This document shows positions 57,841 through 64,000 of a stretch of DNA of 64,000 nt, piece after piece. The position numbers were made by a program, and so were the translations under genes. Below the pieces are notes generated by a model. It searched no databases. It was not told the origin of the DNA and saw only the letters and a program-made list of their open reading frames with translations. This DNA comes from Mycobacterium avium subsp. avium. Its GTDB lineage: Bacteria; Actinomycetota; Actinomycetes; Mycobacteriales; Mycobacteriaceae. The DNA lies in contig NZ_CP046507.1 in NCBI RefSeq assembly GCF_009741445.1, positions 620,001 to 684,000 of the forward strand, read 5' to 3'. Within the stretch, counting starts at the first letter, position 1. Each line of letters opens with the position of its first letter.

Positions 57841-60168
57841 TCAATCCTTCGCCGCAGCGGCGCCGGCCTCGGACATGACCGGGGACTCGGTGTAGAGCGG
57901 GTGCTCGGGCAACTCCTGAACCGTGGTGCCGGACCGGAAGTTACGCAGCGCGGTCCAGGCGATCCAGACGAACGGCAGCACGCCGCCGGCGATCAGGATG
58001 ACATCACCGGGCAGCCGGAGCCATTCCAGGACCGCGTTGCCGGGCTTGGTGATGTAGCCCAGCGAGCGGGCCTCGAAGTAGCCGTCGTTGACCGAGTGGT
58101 AGAGCTGCAGCACGCCCAACGGCAGCAGCGTGGCGAACACCATCCACGCCAGCCCGATGTTCATGCACCAGAACGAGATTCGCGCCAGCTTCTCCGGCCA
58201 CTTGTCGGCCGGGATCACGTAGCGGAAGGCGAACATGGCCAGGCCGACGGCGAGCATGCCGTACACGCCCATCATGGCCGCGTGCCCGTGGTTGGCGGTC
58301 AGGGCGGTGCCGATCTGGTAGTAGGACACCACCGGAAGATTGATCAGGAAGCCGAAGATGCCCGCCCCCAAGAAGTTCCAGAAGCCGACCGCGACCAGGA
58401 ACATGACCGCCCAGCGGTGGGGGAACGGGTTGGCGTCGCCGGACTGCTGGCGTGCGCCGAGTTGCAGGAACGCCCACGCCTCGACGGTCAGGAAGGTCAG
58501 CGGAATGACCTCGGCGGCCGAGAAGAACGCGCCCAGCGCCATGTGTTCCACCGGGGTGCCGGAGAAGTACAGGTGGTGCATGGTGCCGATGACGCCTCCG
58601 GCGGAATACAGGATGACGTCGAGGAAGATCACGCCCAGCGCGATCTTCTCGCGCACCACGCCGAGCAGAACGAACATGTAGGCCACCATCACGGTGGTGA
58701 ACAGCTCGAGGAAGTCCTCCACCCACAGGTGCACCACCCAGAACCGCCAGAAGTCGGCCACGGTGTAGTGGGCGTCGCTGCCGGCCAGCAGGCCCACCGT
58801 GTAGAAGGCCGGGATGGCCAGCCCGGAGAAGAAGAACAGCCACGGCATGTTCATCTTCGACTCGCCCTTGAGCCGGCCGCGGATGCCGCGCCAGATGATG
58901 GCGATCCACATGAACATGCCGGCGATCAGCAGGATCTGCCACAGCCGCGGCAGGTCGAGGTACTCCCACTGCTGGGAGAACAGCCCGCCGGCCGGGATGA
59001 CACCGTAGATCGACAGCGCCTCACAGATCAGCGAGCCGAACACCACCACCGCGACCGCCCCCAGCAGGATGTAGGCCAGCAGCGCCTGGCGCTTGGGCTC
59101 GCGGCGCGCGATGAAGGGCACCAGGAAGATGCCGCCGGCCAGGAAGGCGGCGGCGGTCCAGAACAGCGACAGCTGCAGATGCCAGGTGCGGGCCAGGTTG
59201 TAGGGCAGCACCCGGGCCAGATCCAGGCCGAAGAAGTTGGACAGGTCGGCCCGGTAGTGCTCGGCCGCCGCGCCCAGCAGCGTTTGGGCCAAAAACAGCA
59301 CCGACACGATCGCAAAGAACCAGACGCAGGCGCGTTGGGCCGGCGTCAGGCCCACGTCGCCGGGCTGGCGGAAGGACAGGGTGGACGTCTCGGCGCTGTG
59401 CCAGCCCACCTTCTGGCTCCACCGCCCGTACACGGCGAACGTCACCCCGATGCCGCCCAGCAGCGCCACCAGCGACAGCGCCGACCAGACGATCACCGCT
59501 GCGGTCGGCCCGTTGTCGACTCGCGGCTCGGCGGGCCAGTTGTTGGTGTAGGTGTACTTGTGGCCGGGCCGTTCGGCAGCCGCGGCCCACGCCGTCCAGG
59601 CGAAGAATGCCGTCAGGTCGCGGATTTGCACCTTCTCGGTGATCATGTGCGGCAGCAGGCCGTATTTCGTCGAGTTCTCACCGAAGTAGGCGCCGTAGCG
59701 ATCCTGGATGTGGTCGAACGCGGCGGCCTGCCGGTCGGTGAACACCAGCGTCTTGGTGTCGGGGTGGTAGCGGTTGGTGCGGAACTCGGTGACTACCCGC
59801 TCGCGCGGGTCGGCGACGCCCTGCGCCCGCAGTTGGTCGGCGACATCCTGCGTTGCCGTCCGCAGATATTCGGCGGTGTAGTCGGGCCCCAGGTAGGCGC
59901 CGTGGCCCAGCACCGACCCGTATTCCATCAGCCCGCGTGCCTGGTAAAGCTCCTGGCCGCGGGTGATGTCCGCGCCGGTGAACAGCAGCCGCCCGGACTC
60001 GCTGACCACCTTGTCCGGCATCGGCATCGACGCCGAGTAGGTGCGATAGGCCAGGATGCCCATCACCAGGAAGCCGAAAATCATGACCAGGGCGACACCT
60101 TGGATCCAGCCCCTTGAAACCAGCGGCTGCGACGACGTCTGTTGAGCGGAGGTCTCGGGAGCGGTCAT
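57841..60168 (-). CDS. norB: Quinol-dependent nitric oxide reductase (qNOR)
   Basis: The 775-residue single-chain qNOR reduces 2 NO to N2O with quinol electrons in the membrane. The N-terminal cytochrome-c-like extension lacks a CxxCH haem site, as in qNORs. The catalytic core has about 12 more helices: HLWVEDFLELF (His and Glu, about residue 478), GTMHHLYFSGTP (His pair for the non-haem iron, about 531) and HGHAAMMGVYG (haem ligands, about 625). It is divergent from the stress-protein gene. It heads an operon with a Cys-ribbon membrane protein and slipin. Confidence 0.92.
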   Translation of the reverse strand: MTAPETSAQQTSSQPLVSRGWIQGVALVMIFGFLVMGILAYRTYSASMPMPDKVVSESGRLLFTGADITRGQELYQARGLMEYGSVLGHGAYLGPDYTAEYLRTATQDVADQLRAQGVADPRERVVTEFRTNRYHPDTKTLVFTDRQAAAFDHIQDRYGAYFGENSTKYGLLPHMITEKVQIRDLTAFFAWTAWAAAAERPGHKYTYTNNWPAEPRVDNGPTAAVIVWSALSLVALLGGIGVTFAVYGRWSQKVGWHSAETSTLSFRQPGDVGLTPAQRACVWFFAIVSVLFLAQTLLGAAAEHYRADLSNFFGLDLARVLPYNLARTWHLQLSLFWTAAAFLAGGIFLVPFIARREPKRQALLAYILLGAVAVVVFGSLICEALSIYGVIPAGGLFSQQWEYLDLPRLWQILLIAGMFMWIAIIWRGIRGRLKGESKMNMPWLFFFSGLAIPAFYTVGLLAGSDAHYTVADFWRFWVVHLWVEDFLELFTTVMVAYMFVLLGVVREKIALGVIFLDVILYSAGGVIGTMHHLYFSGTPVEHMALGAFFSAAEVIPLTFLTVEAWAFLQLGARQQSGDANPFPHRWAVMFLVAVGFWNFLGAGIFGFLINLPVVSYYQIGTALTANHGHAAMMGVYGMLAVGLAMFAFRYVIPADKWPEKLARISFWCMNIGLAWMVFATLLPLGVLQLYHSVNDGYFEARSLGYITKPGNAVLEWLRLPGDVILIAGGVLPFVWIAWTALRNFRSGTTVQELPEHPLYTESPVMSEAGAAAAKD

Positions 60169-60218
60169 GCGCGAGGTCTCTTTCGTCTAGGGGCCGCGGT
60201 GGTCTCGCTGTCTCGCAT

Positions 60219-60253
60219 ATCGAACCTGGTTACGTCCGCAACCAATATTCGAT
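60219..60253. promoter_or_regulatory. Nested dyad upstream of norB
   Basis: Outer arms ATCGAA (60219-60224) and TTCGAT (60248-60253) enclose inner arms TGGTT (60227-60231) and AACCA (60240-60244). The dyad lies about 50-85 bases before the norB ATG. It could be an operator for an NO- or redox-responsive regulator; no known consensus is matched. Confidence 0.35.
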
Positions 60254-60301
60254 GGCCGGTGGTGCGATGGCAACAGTGAATTCGGCGCGTGTCGGGGTTC
60301 C

Positions 60302-60342
60302 CTAGGGTCTTATGGCACCTGTTTGGGGACCAACGCCTCTGG
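60302..60342 (+). promoter_or_regulatory. Two tandem DosR-like boxes between norB and the stress-protein gene
   Basis: Compared with the DosR consensus TTSGGGACTWWAGTCCCSAA, 60302-60321 matches 12 of 20 positions. The segment 60323-60342 (TTGGGGACCAACGCC...) matches 13 of 20, with the key GGGAC half intact. Centres are 21 bases apart, typical of tandem DosR sites. They lie 83-123 bases upstream of the stress-protein ATG and 134-174 bases upstream of norB. Confidence 0.45.
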
Positions 60343-60424
60343 GGGAGAGCGGTTTACGCGCAATAGCCTGAATGCGAACGGTGTGGCGAAACGCCCCACG
60401 AACCGCCCTGTGAAGGAAGTCGCG

Positions 60425-61183
60425 ATGAGCACTGCGTATCCGGCCCCGGCGATCGTGGTCGGCGTCGACGGATCGCGGGCGGCAATGCACGCGGCGGTCT
60501 GGGCGATCGACGAGGCGGTCGGCCGCGACATTCCGCTACGCCTGGTCTACGTGATCGATCCGCACGGCGCGCCCGGTGGGCACGAGCCCGACACCCGGCT
60601 CGCCGCCGCCCGGGCCGCGCTGGCCGATGCGCATCGCGCCGTCGACGCCTTCGCTCAACCGGTCAAGGTGGAGACCGAAATCCTTTGGGGCAATACCGCT
60701 TTCCAGCTGCTCGAGCAGTCCCGGTCCGCGGTCATGCTGTGCGTCGGGCAGATCGGGCTCAACCATGCCTGCCACGGCGGGCCCGCGATCGCGACGTCGT
60801 TGGTCCGCTCGGCGCTGTGCCCCGTCGCGGTGGTCCAGCAGGCGCCCAGCCTGCCGGCGGCGGCCCGGGTGAGCGGCGTGGTCGCCGAAGTGGACAACGG
60901 CACGGTGCTGCGGCACGCCTTCGAGGAGGCGCGGCTGCGCGGGGTGGGGTTGTGCGCGGTGGGAAACCCTTCTGCCCGAGTGGAATTGGAGCGCAGGCTG
61001 GCGCGGTGGATGCGGTTGTATCCCGACGTGCAGGCCGAGTCGGCGGTGCTGACCGGCGGCGTGGAGCAGCACCTGCGCGCCGACCACCGGGCGGGCCGGC
61101 TGCTGGTCACCGACGCCTACCGGGCCGAGGCCCTCTGCCACGCCGGTCATTCCGTGCTGGCAGTGCGCTGCGGCAACTTGTGA
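60425..61183 (+). CDS. Universal stress protein-like (Rv3134c type)
   Basis: The 252-residue tandem Usp-like protein has a first domain with IVVGVDGSRAAMHAAVWAIDEAV, and VGQIGLNHACHGGPAIATSLVRSALCPVAVV resembles the ATP-binding G-2x-G-9x-G(S/T) loop. The second half is degenerate. ATG 60425 is chosen over an upstream TTG that would lie inside the DosR-like boxes. In M. tuberculosis the similar Rv3134c is co-transcribed with devR/devS; here no devRS follows. Confidence 0.8.
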   Translation: MSTAYPAPAIVVGVDGSRAAMHAAVWAIDEAVGRDIPLRLVYVIDPHGAPGGHEPDTRLAAARAALADAHRAVDAFAQPVKVETEILWGNTAFQLLEQSRSAVMLCVGQIGLNHACHGGPAIATSLVRSALCPVAVVQQAPSLPAAARVSGVVAEVDNGTVLRHAFEEARLRGVGLCAVGNPSARVELERRLARWMRLYPDVQAESAVLTGGVEQHLRADHRAGRLLVTDAYRAEALCHAGHSVLAVRCGNL

Positions 61184-61205
61184 GCGGGACGGATCGAGGG
61201 GGTTG

Positions 61206-61667
61206 GTGAGCGGACTGACGATGCCGGATCTGCGCGACCGCGCCGACGTGGAGGCGCTGCTGCGCCGGTTCTACGGCCGGGCGCTGGACGACGAGGTGCT
61301 GGCCGAGCCTTTCGCCCGATTGCGGGCGACCGGGCTGGACGACCATGTCCCGACGATGTGCGACTTCTGGGAGACGGTGCTGTTCCGGGCGGGACGCTAC
61401 CGGGGCAGCGCGTTGCAGGCGCACCGTGACATCCACCGGCGCGCGCCACTGTCGGATCGTCACTTCCGACGCTGGCTCACCTTGTGGCACATCACCGTCG
61501 ACGAAATGTATCGCGGACCGGCGGCCGATCGGGCCAAGATTCAGGCCGCCCGCATCGCGTGGGCCATGCACCGCCGGCTGACCGGTGCCGATTCACCCGA
61601 ATTGCTTGTCACGCAACGGGTTCGTGACGATCGGGCTCCGGACCGAACCGGAAGCGACGACCGGTGA
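61206..61667 (+). CDS. Group III truncated haemoglobin (trHbP-like)
   Basis: The protein is about 153 residues, with the group III pattern: LRDRADVEALLRRFYGRALDDEVLAEPF, DDHVPTMCDFWETVLFRAGRYRGSALQAHRDIH and LSDRHFRRWLTLWHITVDEMYRGPAADRAKIQAARIA. The His in DRHFRRW is the expected proximal haem ligand. GTG 61206 sits 3 bases after GAGGGGG; ATG 61221 is an alternative giving MPDLRDR. The tail beyond about residue 122 is antisense to the PPOX gene and may be non-conserved. NO or O2 handling is plausible beside norB. Confidence 0.82.
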   Translation: MSGLTMPDLRDRADVEALLRRFYGRALDDEVLAEPFARLRATGLDDHVPTMCDFWETVLFRAGRYRGSALQAHRDIHRRAPLSDRHFRRWLTLWHITVDEMYRGPAADRAKIQAARIAWAMHRRLTGADSPELLVTQRVRDDRAPDRTGSDDR

Positions 61668-62064
61668 CCTCGGTCGGGGTGATCCGCACATAGTGCGGCT
61701 TGAGCGTCGCGGTCCACGGCAACAACTGCGCCCGCTCGGCCCGTTGAATGTCGGTGTCGGTCTTCAGCAGCCGCGCACGACCGCGGACTATGACGCTCCA
61801 GCCCTCGACGAGGTTGTGGTCGTCCACCTCGAAGACCACCGCGTGATTGGCCACTGCCGAGAACAGCTTGGTGCCCTCGGCGGTGCGGAACAGCACGGTG
61901 CGGTCCTGCACAACGAAGTTGACCGGGAAGATCTCGGCCTCGCCGGCGAAGTTGGTGACCAGCCGGCCCAGCGCGACGCTGCCCAACAGCCGCCAGTTCT
62001 CGTCCTCGGAAAGCACCTGCACCGGCTCGTCGCTACCCACGCCCTCAAAGCTACGGAGAATCAC
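61609..62064 (-). CDS. PPOX-class flavin/F420-binding-type protein
   Basis: The 151-residue split beta-barrel protein of the pyridoxamine-phosphate-oxidase-like group contains NWRLLGSVALGRLVTNFAGEAEIFPVNFVVQDRTVLFRTAEGTKL and EGWSVIVRGRARLL. Relatives bind FMN or F420, and M. tuberculosis has such a protein (Rv3129) in its DosR regulon. It overlaps the haemoglobin gene convergently by 59 bases. The start is GTG 62064; a later GTG (eight codons in) is possible. Confidence 0.8.
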   Translation of the reverse strand: MILRSFEGVGSDEPVQVLSEDENWRLLGSVALGRLVTNFAGEAEIFPVNFVVQDRTVLFRTAEGTKLFSAVANHAVVFEVDDHNLVEGWSVIVRGRARLLKTDTDIQRAERAQLLPWTATLKPHYVRITPTEVTGRRFRFGPEPDRHEPVA

Positions 62065-62111
62065 CGCGAATCAGTAGAGCCGTTCGTCCTCTCGGCGGCG
62101 ACGACGGCCGC

Positions 62112-63479
62112 TCAGCCGTGGCTGACCCGCAGCAACTTGGCCAAACTGGGCAGCTTGACGCGGGGGCGCCCGCGCGCCTCGCCGGCCGCCCGCTCGTGCG
62201 CGTCGATGAGCTCCCAATGCGCGGTGGTGACCAGCTTCGGCTGACGTGACGCCAGCCAGTCGGCCAGCCGGTCGGCGTGGTCGTCCGGAAAGTCGGCCAG
62301 CCCGTCCGGGCCGGCGTTGGCCAGGTCGGCGAGCAGCGTGTCCACGGTGTCCTGGGAGTCCTTCTTATTGGTGCCGATGACGCCGGTCGGCCCGCGCTTG
62401 ATCCACCCCACCACGTACTCGTTGCGGCTGCCCTCGACCCGGCCGCCGGTGTTGGGGATGGTCGCCGTCTTCTCGTCGAACGGCAGCCCGGGGGTGGGCA
62501 CGCCGCGGTAGCCGACCGAGCGCACCACCAGTTGGACCGGCGGTTCCTCGCGCTCGCCGGTGTCGCGGGCCGACACCCGCCCGGTCTCGTCGGTGACCAA
62601 CTCGTTGCGGCCCAGCACGATGCTTTCCACCCGGCCGTCGCCCTTGATCTCGATCGGCGAGGTCATGAACCGCAGCACGATCCGGCGGTGCCCGGGACGC
62701 GGCGAGCGTTTCGCGTAATCGCGCAGCACGCTGATGTTCTGCTTGGCCGTCTTGCCGGCCGCGGCCACGTCCTCGTCGGTCACGCCCTCCAGCTGGGCCG
62801 GGTCGACGATCACGTCGACGTTGTCCAGCTCGCCGAGCTCACGCAGCTCGAGCGTGGTGAAGGCGGTCTGCAGCGGCCCGCGCCGGCCGATCACCACCAC
62901 CTCGTCGACCCCGCACGGCCGCAGCGACTCCAGCGCGTGGTCGGCGATGTCGGTCAGGCCCAGCACGTCGGGGTCGGTGACCAGGATGCGGGCGACGTCG
63001 AGTGCGACGTTGCCGTTGCCGACGACCACCGCCCGCGAACCGGACAGGTCGGGGGTGGCCTCCTCGAAGTTGGGGTGCGCGTTGTACCAGCCCACGAAAT
63101 CGACGGCGGCGATGCTGCCCGGCAGGTCCTCGCCGGGGATGTTCAGCGCCCGGTCGGACTGCGCCCCGACGGCGTAGATGACCGCGTCGTAGCGCTCGGC
63201 GAGCTCGCTGGCCTGCACGTGTTCGCCGACCGAGACGTTGCCGAAGAAACGGAAGCGGGGATCGGCGGCCGTCTTCTCGAACTGCTTGCTGATCGACTTG
63301 ATCTTGGGATGATCGGGCGCCACCCCGGAGCGCACCAGCCCCCACGGGGTGGGCAGCATTTCGAGCATGTCGACGGCGATGTCGGGGTGCTCGGACCCGT
63401 CGGCCGCCTTCAGCAGCGAGGCCGCGGCGAAGAAGCCGGACGGTCCGGAGCCGACGATTGCAACGTGGTATGGGCGCAT
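62112..63479 (-). CDS. fprA: NADPH-ferredoxin reductase FprA (adrenodoxin reductase-like)
   Basis: The 455-residue flavoprotein has an FAD motif VAIVGSGPSGFFAAASLLKA at the N-terminus, PTPWGLVRSGVAPDHPKIKSI, an NADPH motif VVVGNGNVALDVARIL and the end motif GWIKRGPTGVIGTNKKDSQDTV, all typical of adrenodoxin-reductase-type FprA. It transfers electrons from NADPH to ferredoxins, for example for P450s. ATG 63479 begins the conserved sequence; the upstream frame to 63542 is not needed. It is divergent from prfB, as in M. tuberculosis Rv3106/Rv3105c. Confidence 0.93.
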   Translation of the reverse strand: MRPYHVAIVGSGPSGFFAAASLLKAADGSEHPDIAVDMLEMLPTPWGLVRSGVAPDHPKIKSISKQFEKTAADPRFRFFGNVSVGEHVQASELAERYDAVIYAVGAQSDRALNIPGEDLPGSIAAVDFVGWYNAHPNFEEATPDLSGSRAVVVGNGNVALDVARILVTDPDVLGLTDIADHALESLRPCGVDEVVVIGRRGPLQTAFTTLELRELGELDNVDVIVDPAQLEGVTDEDVAAAGKTAKQNISVLRDYAKRSPRPGHRRIVLRFMTSPIEIKGDGRVESIVLGRNELVTDETGRVSARDTGEREEPPVQLVVRSVGYRGVPTPGLPFDEKTATIPNTGGRVEGSRNEYVVGWIKRGPTGVIGTNKKDSQDTVDTLLADLANAGPDGLADFPDDHADRLADWLASRQPKLVTTAHWELIDAHERAAGEARGRPRVKLPSLAKLLRVSHG

Positions 63480-63651
63480 TCTCGACCTTCTATTCGGGCC
63501 CGGTTCGCGCGCCGGGGGCTGCCAGGATTGGCGGGCGCGCAACGCGGGCGCACATGATCGTGACTCGACTCTAAACGCATGACCGCTGGTCGTGACCTCA
63601 GCACTCGCCGGTGGCGGGGCCGCTTGGCGGTCCCCGGTAACGTTGTCGGCT

Positions 63652-64000
63652 GTGGAACCCGACCGTCAAGCCGACATCGCCGCCCTCGACTCCACCCTTA
63701 CCACGGTGGAGCGGGTGCTCGATGTGGACGGTCTGCGCGCCCGCATCGAGAAGCTCGAGCACGAGGCGTCCGATCCGCAGCTGTGGGATGACCAGGCCCG
63801 CGCCCAGCGGGTGACCAGCGAGTTGTCCCACGCCCAGGGCGAGCTGCGCCGCATCGAGGAGCTGCGCGCGCGGTTGGACGATCTGCCGGTGCTCTACGAG
63901 CTGGCCGCGGAGGAGGGCGAGGGCGCCGCCGAGGCGCTGGCGGAGGCCGACGCCGAGCTCAAGGCGCTGCGGGCCGACATCGAGGCCACCGAGGTGCGCA
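63652..64000 (+). CDS. prfB: Peptide chain release factor 2, N-terminal part (continues past window)
   Basis: The frame [24 protein letters not shown]...[32 protein letters not shown] matches the N-terminal helical domain of RF2. The catalytic GGQ domain lies beyond the window. The start is GTG 63652. The frame is uninterrupted through the usual frameshift position (about codon 26), so no programmed +1 frameshift is used here. Confidence 0.9.
   Translation, partial: MEPDRQADIAALDSTLTTVERVLDVDGLRARIEKLEHEASDPQLWDDQARAQRVTSELSHAQGELRRIEELRARLDDLPVLYELAAEEGEGAAEALAEADAELKALRADIEATEVR

Noticed and set aside
63652..63760. Programmed +1 frameshift in prfB
   Set aside because: The frame is open with RF2-like sequence throughout the first 100 codons; no in-frame TGA is present at the usual site.

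Overview
The window is GC-rich actinobacterial DNA and almost certainly comes from a slow-growing Mycobacterium, most likely the M. avium complex. The evidence is a complete 14-gene nuoA-N operon, two tandem PPE-SVP proteins, a 13E12-family HNH protein with a LexA box, FprA, FadE23/FadE24/FadB4 and HisN. The gene order also matches, in inverted orientation and with gaps, the M. tuberculosis Rv3137-Rv3171c neighbourhood, followed by Rv3106/Rv3105c. Names of M. tuberculosis counterparts come from memory of gene order and family, not from a search.

Layout. (1) 1-4.3 kb: a chemosensory-like block of CheB, a STAS+HATPase fusion, CheR-PAS and a second CheB, with no chemoreceptor or flagellar gene in view. 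(2) 4.4-6.7 kb: a glycosyltransferase and an AraC regulator. (3) 6.8-14.8 kb: an alpha/beta hydrolase, AofH-like amine oxidase, MFS permease, flavin monooxygenase, and the Rv3169/Rv3168/Rv3167c-like block. The phosphotransferase in that block carries an apparent 1-base frameshift. (4) 14.8-17.8 kb: an SDR with an internal in-frame tandem repeat, a strong bidirectional hairpin, a secreted collagen-like protein and a 13E12 HNH protein behind an SOS box. (5) 17.9-22.1 kb: a MoxR-DUF58-DUF4129 membrane operon. (6) 22.1-23.7 kb: a divergent methyltransferase/TetR pair with a clear promoter and operator. (7) 23.7-39.1 kb: the minus-strand nuoA-N operon for proton-pumping NADH dehydrogenase I, nearly every junction being a start/stop overlap.

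(8) 39.4-40.8 kb: a degenerate receiver protein, a YceI protein and an NTF2-like protein. (9) 40.8-48.5 kb: an eight-gene minus-strand catabolic operon in which each cistron overlaps or nearly abuts the next. It encodes a homogentisate-dioxygenase-like cupin, hydrolase, CoA transferase, HMG-CoA-lyase-like enzyme, TetR, acyl-CoA dehydrogenase, phosphotransferase and DUF6285 protein. The last three resemble the levulinate LvaC/LvaA/LvaB module that phosphorylates and dephosphorylates 4-hydroxyacyl-CoAs. (10) 48.5-53.6 kb: FadB4, FadE23, FadE24 (behind a perfect 22-bp palindrome), HisN and a small membrane protein. (11) 53.6-56.4 kb: two PPE genes and a long spacer. (12) 56.4-62.1 kb: a nitric-oxide/hypoxia-flavoured block. 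A norB (qNOR)-Cys4 membrane protein-slipin operon diverges from a universal stress protein gene, followed by a group III truncated haemoglobin and a PPOX-family protein. Tandem DosR-like boxes lie in the divergent promoter. (13) 62.1 kb to the end: fprA and the start of prfB.

No tRNA, rRNA, CRISPR array or complete insertion sequence was seen.
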